Counted from the first letter of the stretch, positions 30,011-41,343 are shown. The stretch: 64,000 bases of DNA from Pelobates cultripes (GCA_933207985.1 OW240920.1:127038180-127102179); one strand, 5' to 3'. Notes: a model not told the origin generated them from the letters alone. Numbers and translations are program-made.

Positions 30011-32468
30011 CTATATATATATATATATATATACTCTTTATTTTTGCTGTGCAAAGAATAACAAATAAGCCTACAATGCCACAACGACATCGACAAGCTC
30101 AGCGATAACAAACGGTATAACAATTCAATATGGCATACAGATTGACAGCACAATTTTATGAATAATAGATATGTAGCAAAGTTGAAGCTAAGTAACAACG
30201 TCTGTCTCATTAAATTACTTTGTCGATTAATAACAGTGGCTTAAGGTTAATATTTACGTAGAGTGTCATCACTTTAACCTGGTTATGCTTGACTATGCAT
30301 AAGTGAGAGGTTTACATTTTATATAGGAACTGCTGGTCTAAGTAGTCATATCATGCAGTAGGTGAGACAGCAGGTTTGCATTTCAGGTTACGATAGAGTA
30401 TACAGTGCTGACTACCGCTAAACATGTAATTCTATTAAGGATTCCAGCGTAACTAAGATTCTCATTAAAACAAGGTGCCACCAGGCAAAGCACCTTACAT
30501 TCTGCTATCTCCTCAACACACATAAAGCTCAACCAAATATCGACTATATACAAGGTTGTGAATGTGTAGGTCACTCTGTGACTGCAATTACGGTGCTATC
30601 TAATGTGGTTAGTCATGGCATACTATACTTTTTTATAAGCACGGCATGGAGAGCAACGTAACCAGTTTTGGTCTATGGTGGCAGGAGGGAAGACACGGCG
30701 TCAAGACAAGCTGAACCTGGGGTCCCTGCTATAGTGGTCAGGTGTGTTAGGTATGTTACTGCTCCGTTCGTATCGGTGGGTGCGTGGACTATCGTTGTGG
30801 TGCATCATGGACTAGGCTCCGAGGTGGCTAGTGGAAGGACTCGCCCCAGTGACGAGGGAGAAGATGTGTCAGTGTGGCTTAATGTAAATGTCAAAACTAC
30901 TGTTCCTGTTAACCCGCATGTAGTGCGTTTGTTTAGATGTGTGAGTATCTATGTCCCTAATATGCCTGTTCGTGGCCTGTCAATTCGTCGGTCCGAGGAG
31001 ATGGCCCATATCCCAGATTTATAAGTGAGTGATTGTCGATGTGTCCAGTTTGGCTCTGGGGGGCCCCTGTCAGATTGTGGACCTCGAGTGCTAGTGCATT
31101 CGTATTGTGTGTGCTAGGGTTGTGTATTTTCTCCGGTCGTCAGTCTAACCTAGGTCGGTGGAAGGAGGGAGGTGTCGTGAAGTGCGCCTTCGGGAGCGGA
31201 GGTAGATGTCATTTGCTCGAGCTAGTTCCATGGGCTGTTGAGGGGTTGTGGTCTCACTGGGCAGTGCTAGTGTGATTGTTATGTGTGAGATGGTGCTTCA
31301 CTTCTATGGGCATACTAGCACCTCACTCCCTGCGGGGGTCCGTCCACCCCTTCTTATGTTACACTATACAATCCCCGGCAAAAACCGTAGAGCCTAAAAC
31401 ACAGTGCTACCACTCCCCCAGGCCATTGTGATGTGAAACAGTGGGTGGCACCTGGTGGAAATCCTGGAGGGTAAGTCCTCAGTATAATAGAATTAAGTCC
31501 AGGAGGGTAAAGTTTTCGATGAAAGTGTACCGCATTAACTGCTTGGGATCTCTTCATCTGCATCTGTCAGGGGTGTGTTACAGTTCTTGGTAAGTCCCTG
31601 GGGTAGTGATGTCACCTACCCTCCGTCTCTCGAGCTGGTCTATGGTGGGTTCAGCCTTCTTGGCTCTCTATGCTTAGTTCCCGCCTCTGAATTCCGTCTC
31701 CGTGCCGTGCTGGTCTCTTCAGTCGTCAGTGTGGTTTCTGCATTTGTCACAGGATTTGCCTTCCGCGGCAGGTTAAGCGCCATCAGGAAACCGGTTGGGT
31801 CTTCTTGCGCAGATAGGGTCAGGATCGTGTCTCCCTGCTGTACTACAAAGGTACCCAGTGCTCCCCATCTGTATCGGATCCCGTTGTCTCTGAGTTCCCT
31901 CGTCACGGGCATAAACCTCCGCCTCTCCAGTAGGACATTGAAGGGTAAGTCATCGTACACCCGTATTGAGCAGCCGTTTACCCTGATGTCAGGGTTGTTC
32001 CTCGATCGGGCCAGGATTGCAGCTTTAATTGAAACGTCCCGGGTGACAGCTATGACGTCCCTGGGGGCATCCGCAGGGGCCGTCGGGGCCTTTCGTATTC
32101 GCAACGCGGTCTTGAGGGGCACATCACTTGCTGTGGTTTGTACTCCCAGCGCCTTTGCTACTTCATTGGCGAAGTCCAAGTCTCCCTGAGCTCCAGCTCC
32201 CTGCGTGAGTCTCTAGTTTCAACCGCAGCAACCCGTGTGGAGAGGCCGTCAACCTCTGTGCGCACACCAACCAGGTCGGCCTTCCATACCTCTCGTAGGT
32301 CTATCAGTAGTTTTTTGATATCCCCTTTGGTAGAGGGTGTGGTGTCGGAGTCAGACTCTTCGCTCCCATACACCTTGCTCAGGGTTCTTGCTGGTATAAA
32401 GCGGTCTTCCTCCAGGGACTCGTCTGAGTAGCTAGAGTCTCGAGGTCTTGTGGGCGCCATCTGCTGCC
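30011..32468 (-). mobile_element. Internally deleted L1-type LINE with 14-bp TSD
   Basis: Perfect 14-bp direct repeats CACTGAACATAATT flank the insert at 29997-30010 and 32469-32482. On the - strand the insert starts about 8 nt before an ORF1-like ATG and ends in an AATAAAGAG hexamer followed by a (TA)n tail. This is the layout of a target-primed LINE insertion. ORF1 sequence is present (31640-32460), but I found no endonuclease or reverse transcriptase, so most or all of ORF2 is missing from a 2.46-kb copy where about 5-6 kb would be normal. The 3' portion (about 30011-31640) is presumed ORF2 remnant or 3' UTR and was not recognised. Confidence 0.8.
31640..32460 (-). pseudogene. L1 ORF1-like gene, deleted and frame-shifted
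   Basis: Two frames on the - strand are joined near 32180. The first, from ATG at 32458-32460 (MAPTRPRDSS), is an acidic N-terminus followed by a helical stretch (TKGDIKKLLIDLREVW ... VDGLSTRVAAVETRD) typical of the ORF1p coiled coil. The second frame carries RDVIAVTRDVSIKAAIL, then SIRVYDDLPFNVLLERRR and RELRDNGIRYRWG, matching the order of the ORF1p C-terminal domain. The central RRM-like domain is missing at the junction. In a live element ORF1p is the RNA-binding trimer of the retrotransposition complex; this copy could not make it. The + strand frame of 204 codons across the same region is its antisense shadow. Confidence 0.75.
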
Positions 32469-32482
32469 CACTGAACATAATT

Positions 32483-33680
32483 ATAAACGCAACACTTTTG
32501 TTTTTGGCCCCCATTTTTCATGAGCTGAACTAAAAAGATCTAAGACTTTTTCTATGTACACAAAAGGCCCTTTTCTCTCAAATATTGTTCACAAATCTGT
32601 CTAATTCTGTGTTAGTGAGCACTTCTCCTTTGCTGAGATAATCCATCCACCTCACAGGTGTGGTATAGCCTAACACCCAGCATGATTATTGCACAGGTGT
32701 GCCTTAGACTGGCCATAATAAAAGGCCACTCTAAAGTGTGCAGTTTTACTGTATTGAGGGGGTCCGAAAACCAGTCAGTATCTGGTCTGACCACCATTTG
32801 CCTCACGCAGTGCAACATCTCCTTCGCATAAAGTTGATCAGGTTGTTGATTGTGGCCTGTGGAATGTTGGTCCACTCCTCTTCAATGGCTGTGCGAAGTT
32901 GCTGGATATTGGCAGGATCTGGAACACACTGTCATATACGCCGATCCAGCGCATCCCAAACATGCTAAATGGGTGACATGTCTGGTGAGTATGCTGGGCA
33001 TGCAAGAACTGGGATGTTTTCAGCTTCCAGGAATTGTGTACAGATCCTTGTAACATACGGCCGTGCATTATCATGCTGCCACATGAGGTGATAGTCGTGG
33101 ATGAATGGAACAACAATGGGCCTCAGGATCTCATCACAGTATCTCTGTGCATTTAATATGCACCTGTGTTTGTTGTCCAAAACATACGCCTGCCCATACC
33201 ATAGCCCCACTGCCACCGTTGGCCACGCGGTCCACAATGTTGACATTAGCAAACCGCTCAACCACACGATGCCATACACCCTGTCTGACATCTGCACTGT
33301 ACATTGAAAACTGGGATTCATCCATGAAGAGAACACCTCTCCAAAGTACCAGATCGCATCAAATGTGAGCATTTGCCCACCTAAGTCGGCTACGACGACA
33401 AACCGCAGTCAGGTAGAGACCCCGATGAGGATGACGAGCATGTAGATGAGCTTGCCGGAGATGGTTTCCGACAGTTTGTTCAGAAATTCTTTGGTTATGC
33501 AAACTGATTGGTGCAGCAGCTGGCTGGTGGCTGGTCCTAGACGATCTTGGAGGTGAGGATGCTGGATGTGGAGGTCCTGGACTGGTGTGGTTACACTTGG
33601 TAGGCGGTTGTGAGGCCGGCTGGATGTACTGCCAAATTCTCTGAAATGCTGTTGGAGACTGCTTATGGTAGAGAAATTAA
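32483..33680 (-). mobile_element. Tc1-family transposon, one end lost, transposase dead
   Basis: It begins with a terminal-repeat type sequence (ataaacgcaacacttttg ... ctgaac) and holds a transposase on the - strand. From 33690 leftward there is an N-terminal paired-like region (about 33409-33690) and, in a second frame, the DDE core: WQHDNARPY contains the second catalytic Asp and PAYSPDMSPI directly precedes the position of the third acid. That position is a TAG stop (32965-32967) followed by HVWDALDRR, where intact Tc1 proteins read PIEHVWD. Several frame breaks lie between the pieces (for example the MDESQFSMY block is in another frame). The second terminal repeat is absent; the element ends where piggyBac-type copy 2 begins. 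Confidence 0.88.
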
Positions 33681-35728
33681 CATTTTTCTTGCTGTATGTG
33701 TTCAACTGCAATTTGCATCTCTCTCATTTATTGCACCGACACATATTATATACTGTTTTTAAAGGACAGAAAGGGTTTTAATTTGATGATATATATAAAT
33801 GCTTATTTATTATTAATAGAATACAGAAAAAATGCAAAAAAAAATAAAATGTGTTTTTTGTACAGTTTTTTCAATAAAAATGTGTGCCTAATTAGTGCAG
33901 GTTAAAGAAAGTAATTCAAAATAAATTCATTTAGTTCTGATTTACAGAATATATAATGTGTCTGGGATATTTAGTTTTTTTTGGTAGTTACAGGTCACAA
34001 AGCACAAGGAGTAAAATAAACTTTTAATGTGGAGCGTTTTTAGAATTTGGTATGTTTGTCTTGTAAGCTTAATAGCCATAAAAGAAAACAAAACTGCCAC
34101 ACAAAAGTATATATTTATATAAAGTAGACATCACAGGCTATTGTCCTAAGGTTGTTTTGACACTTTCTACGTAGCCATTTCACCGCCAACCTCTGCTAAA
34201 TATTGGAGTAAAACTGTGTTTTTGGGGGTTTTTGGCACACAAACTTATAACAAAGAAATTCTCATGTATATTTTGTAAAGTTGGTGTGTGCTATTCCTGT
34301 ACAAAGTTTTATTTTGTGTTCAGTTACTTCTGCTGAGTACAACGATACCCCCATTGTATGTCTTTGGCACTATTTCGTGAAGCTACAGTGCCATATAGGA
34401 GACCTGTCCGTTTCAACATTTACAGTAGAATTTTGAGAGATGGATTTAATGGGCCTATGCTTCAATTTGGGGTATTACAACAGTTTGACTGTTCAAAAAA
34501 AAAAAAAAAAACCCACAAAGGCCTACCATTTGTAAAAGTAGACACTCCAGGGTATCTCATAAGGTGCATATTGTGCCTTAACATGTCCCCATTTTTCACC
34601 AATATATGCCAAAGTATGTGGTAAATTATTAAATTATAATTATTAAATTATTTTGGGCGTTTTTACATACGGATTGCATTTTTGCTGGGCGTTTTGTATA
34701 TTTCATATGTGCCACTAAGTTCAAACCCCCAAATTATGCTCAGCTAAGTCTTCTGAGTAAAACAATATGCCCAGTGTATGACCTAGGCACTATTTTGTGT
34801 CTCCCACATACTCCAGCTAGCAAAATATATATAATTATAAAATATTTAAATTAATTAAATAAATTGAACCCCTGAGGGTTAAAAAATAAACGTTAATCCT
34901 CAGGGGTTAAAATAAATTAGATTACAGTATAATACTGTGATCTGTATTTCGATCACTGTAGGCAGTGATAAGCTGGCAGGGAAGGGGTTCATTTTTATTT
35001 AGACTGGGTAAAAGGGGGTGGTATTTTTTTTTTTTTTTTTTTACTTGAACGTTACTAAAACATTTTTTTTAAAAACTTTTTTTTACCTTTTTAAAGCTTA
35101 TTTTAAAACTTTAACGTTAACCCCTAGTTAGCCTAACACCCAATTCCACACTAACGTCCACCCATCCCAGCTAGCTAAATAGATAATGTTTACATATTTA
35201 AATTAATTAATAAAATAAATTTAACCCCTAAGGGTTAAAAAAAATAATAATTAACCCTCAGGTTAAAAAAAAAAATCAGATGACATTAAAATGTATACAC
35301 TGCTAATTGATCACTGTAGTCAGTGATCAATTGGCAGGGAAGGGGTTAATTTTATTAAAGCAGGGGGAAGGGGGGGGTGGGATTTAACTTTATTTCTATT
35401 TTTTTTTTACACCGGGAGAAAAGGATCAGCTCTGATCCGTCTCCCTGCACTTCACACAGAACCCGAAAGTGCAGGGAGGTGGAAAGTAAGTACACTGAGC
35501 ACATGTGCTCGCTCTGACAGCCTGTCAGAGCAAGCACCAGTGCTGAGGCAGCCCGATCCGCTGCTCCCGGTCTGCCTCTAATACAGAGGCAGACCGGAGC
35601 ACCGTTAACTCCGCGATCACGGCGATCTGGGGTTAACTTTAGTAAATGACGGAAATTTTCCGTCAACGGTCCTTAACTGAAGAACAAGGTTGACGGAAAA
35701 TTTCCGTCTGCGGTTGGGAAGGGGTTAA
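33681..35728. mobile_element. piggyBac-type non-autonomous element, copy 2, left-truncated
   Basis: From 'cttgctgtatgtgttcaact' it is colinear with copy 1 from about 6469. It ends at the same terminus 'ggaaggggTTAA' (35725-35728), preceded by the 'gacggaaaatttccgtc' palindromes. Compared with copy 1 it lacks the left terminus, most of the (TA)n, and an internal block equivalent to about 7603-8815, so only two of the tandem units remain (markers at 34335 and 34754). The left junction falls at a TTAA (33677-33680) in Tc1 sequence. No transposase. Confidence 0.82.
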
Positions 35729-36207
35729 GTCAATACAAAGCATATTATGAGTATAAATAATAATAATATTGCCTACATATTTGGATAAAGTATAAAGCTA
35801 AACTTGTAAAGCGCCAACAAATTTCACAGCGCTGTACAATAGGTGGACTAACAGACAAGTATTTGTAACAAGACGAGATGGATGCACAAGAACAGCGGAT
35901 ATGGACCTGACCCGCTCAGGATTAGTGGTGCGCAGAGTTTGAAAGATAATCCTCAAGACTGTTTGGAAATAATAAACTCAATGTCCTGTTTTCATTGTAA
36001 CTTTTGTAAAAGAGCCAGCCAGGCCAATTGCCAAAGTTCTCTCATTAAGTTAGCATTCAGTACAGACATTTGCGTCTCTAGAAAGGGAGAAGATTTTAAA
36101 CAATTGTTCAAGCTTAAGTACTGACGATAAGGGTTGTCCAGGTTGCATAAGAGCTTTGTTTACATACATGGATTGCTTCAAGTAGAGGCCAGTCATTAGC
36201 TTATCTC
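35729..36207. other. Intergenic with a short retroelement-tail motif
   Basis: At about 35810-35850 there is 'aaagcgccaacaaatttcac agcgctgtacaat' (spaced here). Its relatives occur, in one or the other orientation, at 53245, 56736 and 58962. I take this to be the conserved end of a common frog retroposon family. Nothing else was recognised. Confidence 0.45.
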
Positions 36208-36490
36208 TTAAAGGGACACTCTACACACCATCAGCACTGCAGCTCATAGCCCCTTCATTATTTATCTATAAATGCCTTGACTCGCCTGGCACCCAAATCT
36301 ACAGTGGTAGATGTGCAGGGTCCCTATTGACAAATGTGGGAGATGGTTATGTAAATTCCTCAATATTTCACAGTCTTCTCGTTAATTGATATTAACGTGA
36401 TTAAGGCACCAGTCATGGGGATTGTTTGTCTACTTTGTGCTAAGGCAAAGGCTTTTAGGTGTCTAAGCATTCTGGGAAATGTAGTTCACA
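36208..36490. mobile_element. TTAA MITE fragment with ACTACA motif
   Basis: TTAAagggacactctacacacc starts the element; the right end is unclear. Near its far side, 36467-36485 read on the - strand is ACTACATTTCCCAGAATGC, one base from a ZNF143-type consensus. The motif may be coincidental to the repeat. Confidence 0.45.
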
Positions 36491-36678
36491 AATATCTGGG
36501 GTTAAAGTTGACCCTTCACTGCTGGTCTGTAAGATCCTTTTTAACAGATGTGGTGAGTTAACCGAAGGTTTGTCAATAACCACTCAGATTGCAATCCTAA
36601 TGCCTAATGAGCTAGTTTTAAAATTTAGTCCAAATTGGTTGATATGGATTATATCTCAGGCCCTGCCACTGTTTATTG

Positions 36679-37106
36679 CAGGGGTAGTCAACCTTTTAAA
36701 GGACCACTATAGTGCCCTGAGGGTGCCCCCACCCTCAGTGTCCCACTCCCGCCGGGCTCTAGGGGGAGGAAGGGGTTAAACGTACCTCTTTCTCCAGCGC
36801 CGGGCAGGGAGCTCTCCTCCTCCCTCTTCTTCCGTCACCGGCTGAATGCGCATGCGCATCAAGAGCCGCGCGCGCATTCAGCTAGTCCATAGGAAAGCAT
36901 TATTAATGGAACTTTGATCTCCTCACCAGCCCAAAAAGGGCTTAGAGCAAGGTTGGCTCTGCATGGGCCAGCAGGGGAGATGAACAGATCTCCCCTGCTG
37001 GCCTTGGTCCACAGCCATCGAGCGTTTTCTGTAGAACCCATCACTGCCCACCTGAAATCCCAAACTGCCCACTAGTGGGCGGTAGGGACAAAGTTGACTA
37101 CCCCTG
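36679..37106. mobile_element. hAT-type MITE, 428 bp
   Basis: Termini CAGGGGTAGTCAACCTTTT and AGTTGACTACCCCTG are inverted repeats. The flanking octamers are GTTTATTG (36671-36678) and GTTTAGTA (37107-37114), an 8-bp duplication with two differences. The interior is GC-rich (ccggctgaatgcgcatgcgcat; cggcgctggag-like) and resembles the interior of the TTAA MITEs ('cataggaaagcatta'). Noncoding; the 61-codon frame inside is not meaningful. Confidence 0.8.
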
Positions 37107-38515
37107 GTTTAGTAAATAAATGTATTGCTCCTCTTTGAACGGATTGTAAATCGGCAAATTAGCTGAACAAATGTCTAAAGAAAAACTACAAATCCAAAGA
37201 ATTGTACGCAAAGTAAAACAAAGATGTTTTATGGAGATGTAGAAACAGTGAAGGGTAAATGACCGTAAGCAGTGCAAGTTATTTGTGTGTTTAACTGCAT
37301 ATGAAATGTGTGTTGTATGTATTCACTACAACTGGTTTTCTCTTAAAAAAACGAACAAAAAATAAAACCTAAAAATATAACTGTATATGTGGTTTTATTT
37401 AATCTTCTCACATTTTTTTCCTTAATCACAAATCTATCAACTATTTTGGGGAGTGATTCCCAGCACTTCAGCAATATCTGCGGAGAATGGCTGGACCATG
37501 TGCCCACAGGTTTGTTGTTGTTTTTTTGCTCACGTAAAACCAACATTTTAAATATGGTTATATGATTTAATATGCAAGACAAAAAACTAATGCCTTAAAA
37601 AAAAAGAAGCCTGTAAGGTAAACGTATGTCATTTTATGGTAAGTTTTAAAACTATGTAATCACAAAGCTCCTTCCCATAATATGACTCAAAATCTAAAGA
37701 AGAAACAATGTACCACTTGTGGTTAAGGATACACAATACACGTACACCAGCCTTCCATGTTCCAACCACAAAGAGTACCTGAACCCAAGCCAGTATAAAA
37801 ACAATCCGTGTGCATGCAGATTACGGTGTCTGTCCTTCACCCTCCCTCTGCTGTTGCATGATACTTTCCAAAACTCCCTGCCAAACAACTACAGATGTAC
37901 AAGTTTGGACTCTATACTAGGAGATTTGGCGGCTAGCCCATGTTTTGTATTTTGGGTGTCTATTCAAACAAACTGTTTAGTGAATAATCTTCCAAGCAGG
38001 TATTGGCTTCACACACAGAAACTGTAAGGGAGAATTTATTTTTTCAGATCACTTAATCTTGCCAAATAACACAGAAAAACCACCCTGTCTGTCAAATCCC
38101 ACAGACTTTATTTACAAATTGAATGCTGATTTAATATTGCTTCTCTGTTTGCAAATATATATATTTTAAAATAAAGCTGAAATTTGTTGGGACTGGCAAA
38201 ACAATGAGGTCATCATGTGATTTTATTGGTTCGCAAATATTTGCAAGAAGGAAGCTGTGATCATGAGGTCAACTTCTCACATTAAAGTTTATTTTTATTT
38301 TTTCTTCTTCTCTCTTCGTAACCGCATTGTTTCCCCAATGTGTTGGAAAGCGGGGACCAATTTAAAATAGATAGAAAAGGCTAATGAAGGTGTTTTGCAG
38401 AACTTTAGTATAAATTAGAATACATATGAAAAACCCATCACTGGGCTTTTTATGCAACTGAAAATTGGTCATCAAGCTTATTTAATAAACCTAATTTGGA
38501 TCTCTCACAAAAAAG
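37107..38515. other. Intergenic, no gene recognised
   Basis: AT-rich unique-looking sequence. The 79- and 102-codon frames here lack any recognisable domain and have no supporting signals. Confidence 0.65.
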
Positions 38516-38610
38516 TTAAATAGGTACTCTAAGCACCAAAACAACTTTAGCTTAATTCAGTTGTTTTGGTGTAGAGATCATGCCCCTACAGTTTGTCTGG
38601 TCAGGTCAAT
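38516..38610. mobile_element. TTAA MITE end fragment (9753-type)
   Basis: TTAAataggtactctaagcacc, then 'caaaacaactttagcttaa' and 'gagatcatgcccctacag', matching the first part of the 9753-10319 element. It stops abruptly where piggyBac-related sequence begins. Confidence 0.6.
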
Positions 38611-38856
38611 ATTAGAAAATATTGACTCTGATCAGTGTGGATCTCCATCCCTCTCTTCACTTGTGTTTTAGTGAGAGAGATCTGTGTTTAGTTAGGGATT
38701 TGTAAAATTAATATTTTCAGAGCCATTAACCTCTATCTTGCCAGTGATCACTATAAATTACTGGCTCTTGCACAGCAGCATTTTTTTTTTTTTTTTTTTG
38801 CTGTATGTGCATTTTTTTTTGTGATTTTTTTTTTTTTGTATAAAGTGATTGTGATC

Positions 38857-40350
38857 ATGTCACAGAGGTCGTATAGTGCTGAGGAGGCGTATGCCATCCT
38901 TGCATTACAGTCTGACGCGTCTATGTCTAACTCTGACCCTGATTTTGACAGTGCCAGGTGCTCAGATACATCACTAGATACAGTGTCTGCTTCTAGTGAT
39001 GTATCTAGTGATGTATCTGTGGCTGCTAGTCCCCCTGTCAGAAGGAGACCTGCTGCTCCAGCTGGCAGTGCTGCTGAGGAGTGGGTAGCGCCTCATCTCA
39101 AGAATAAAGATATCCCACCATTCACTGCAAATCCTGGCATCAATGTGGATGTCGCAGGATTTAGCCCCCAACAGTTTATGGAGGTATTTCTGGGCGATGA
39201 TGTATTGGGGAACATTGTCGCCCAAACTAATTTATATGCCCATTAGTTCCGTGCTGCTAAGCCTGACTCTTTTTTGGCAAAGCAGCAATGGGCTCCCATC
39301 GATGTGCCAGAATTAAAAAAAATTCTGGGCATTGACTATGCTGATGGGCATCATAAAGAAGCCCTCCATCCGCTCATACTGGAGCAGTAGTCCCATCTGC
39401 TCTACCCCCATTTACTCCCAATGTATGTCGAGGAAGAGGTATGAAATGATTCTACATTTTAATGCACTTCAGCAACAACAGCCCCCAGTTTGACAGGATG
39501 TATAAAATCGGCCCCCTGATTACCCACTTCGCTGCCAGGTTTGCAGAGGCTTATACACCTGGAAGGTGTACGAGGGAACGGATAGCCACCTTGACCCCCC
39601 AGGTTGCCCAGAAAATTTAGGAATCAGTGGCAAGATTGTCTGGGACCTGATATTCCCGCTGATGGACAAAGGGTACCACTTGTATATAGACAATTGTTAT
39701 ACAAGTGTCCCTTTGTCCAAGCTACTGTATTGTTTTGATACAGTAGCTTGCGGTACAATCAGAAAGAACCACGCAGGTTTCCCAGGACAACTTGCACGCA
39801 CCCAGCTACGAAGGGGGGAGACCTCAGCTCTGCGCCAAGAGGAGCTGTTGGCAGTTGTACACAGACAAGAAGGATGTGTACCTTTTTACCACCATCCACA
39901 CTGAGAGGACTTTGGATCACTGTGCATCAAGGCCTATAACCAGCATATGGGTGGGGTTGATCTGGCAAATCAGATGCTGCAGCGATACCTAATTATACGG
40001 AAGACAAGAGCCTGGTTCAAAAAGGTTTCAATTTACTTAATACAGATTGCAACCCACAACGCTTTTTTGTTGTTCAAAAAAGCAAACCCGGAAGATGCAC
40101 CTGCTCCCAGGGCGGTGATGGGAAAGAGCAGAGTTGGGGCTACCCACTTTATTTTTTTTTAAAAACATGCAGAGTCTGTTTAAAAGGGGGCAGAGAAGGG
40201 ATACCGTCTTTTACTGTCCTGATTGTCCTGGACAGCCTCGACTCTGCATTGGGGACTGCTTTAAGCGATATCACAGACTGGTCCGTTTTTTTATTTTTTT
40301 TTACATTTGCCATTCAGTTTTTGATTTTGTTTGTTATGTTTATTGTTCCT
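38857..40350 (+). pseudogene. piggyBac-superfamily transposase, decayed
   Basis: The + strand starts with MSQRSYSAEEAYAIL and an acidic, Ser/Asp-rich N-terminus containing a tandem SSDVSSDV. It then gives the recognisable sequence YKIGPLITHFAARFAEAYTPG, VYEGTDSHLDPPGCPENLG (both shown as landmarks), the block YHLYIDNCYTS with a catalytic Asp, MGGVDLANQMLQRY with another, and a Cys-rich end CPDCPGQPRLCIGDCFKRYH. Stops interrupt it at 39244 and 39391 and frames change several times. YTPG is joined almost directly to VYEG, so the segment holding the first catalytic Asp and its surroundings (about 50 residues) is deleted. The domain order matches Kobuta/PGBD-like transposases. It cannot be active. 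It sits alone between IRAK1 and TMEM187. Confidence 0.88.
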
Positions 40351-40870
40351 GAGTTTTTTTGTTTTTTTTTACTTTTACTGCGCCAGGCTATTTTTATGAT
40401 CAAGTTCAACCTATGCATGGGGGCATGAGTGTACTCACGAGGCTTTGCAGAAAACAACCTGGAGTGTTTTCTTGCAATAACCAACAACAGGCTCCCCTAA
40501 ATCACACACAAATGTGTGTGTAAAAATGAAAAATTTTAAATTACCACCACACATTTTCTCCAATTTTTTGGGCTAAAACGGTTGCATCAAAGGCATCAAA
40601 ACACTCTGTATACAATACCTTGGGGGTGTCGACTTTTCAAATATATGCACACTTCATGACAAGAAAGTAAATTGGGATATGTAAAAAGGCCCCCAAAAAA
40701 CATAGGCAAAGAAGATATGTCAAATTTAAAAAACACGTCAGAAGTTTGGCATTGAAGCCCCCAAAAACCCAACAAACCTATGCATAGGTGGTATCACTGT
40801 ACTCAGGAGATGTTGCTGAACACATAGTGGGGTGTTGTTTGGCAGTAACACAAAACAGACAAAGAAAAAA
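40351..40870 (+). repeat. 3' tail of the piggyBac remnant: 368-bp tandem unit
   Basis: 'cctatgcat..gg...gtactcacgagg' at 40410 recurs as 'cctatgcataggtgg...gtactcaggag' at 40778, a step of 368 bp. In reverse complement this unit matches the 390-bp unit of piggyBac copies 1 and 2 (gagtacagtgatacc against gagtacaacgatacc; gacacccccaaggtat against gacactccagggtat). No terminal TTAA was identified, so the right end of the element is uncertain. Confidence 0.7.
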
Positions 40871-41184
40871 AAACAGTACACAGTGATTTCACAATCCTCT
40901 ATGGGTCAACAGAAACCTCTTTGACACTAGGAAGAGACAGAGATGTTCTGAAGAATGTATATCAGTATCTCTTGTCAAGTGAAGATTAGGCCATCAGCCA
41001 ATGTTATCATCTATGTTATCTATGTTATCATCTATATCTCTAGGGTCAATTAAAAAAAATAAAGAACGGTTTGCTAAATTCTGAACCATACTAAATGTAT
41101 CTTTATTCTGTATTTTCTTATGAGAAATTGTTAGCTTATCACTCTAAACAGGGTGAGCGATCAGTACTGGTTAATTTGAGCACA

Positions 41185-41190
41185 TTTATT
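41185..41190 (-). terminator. TMEM187: TMEM187 polyadenylation signal (candidate)
   Basis: TTTATT on the + strand reads AATAAA on the - strand, about 155 nt past the TMEM187 stop codon. A second hexamer lies at 41102-41107. Either could end the transcript; the 3' UTR would then be short (about 41160-41343). Confidence 0.5.
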
Positions 41191-41343
41191 GAGAAGAAAT
41201 GTCGGTGATGGCGCCAACCATACCGCATTACATAGGAATGGCTATTTTGAAGGTTTACAATACAGACCAAAACACCACGTTTAATTAGTCTTGTTGGTGG
41301 CTGGGTAAAGAACAAAGAGGATTAATTACAAGTTGCCTCTTAT

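Noticed and set aside
31575..32189. 204-codon + strand open frame
   Set aside because: It is antisense to the L1 ORF1-like sequence, which shows the real domain motifs on the - strand. The + frame has no recognisable domain.
33677..33680. TTAA at the Tc1/piggyBac junction as proof that copy 2 inserted there intact
   Set aside because: The usual left terminus is missing after this TTAA and Tc1 sequence does not resume after the right TTAA at 35728. The junction may therefore be a deletion or recombination point rather than a clean insertion.
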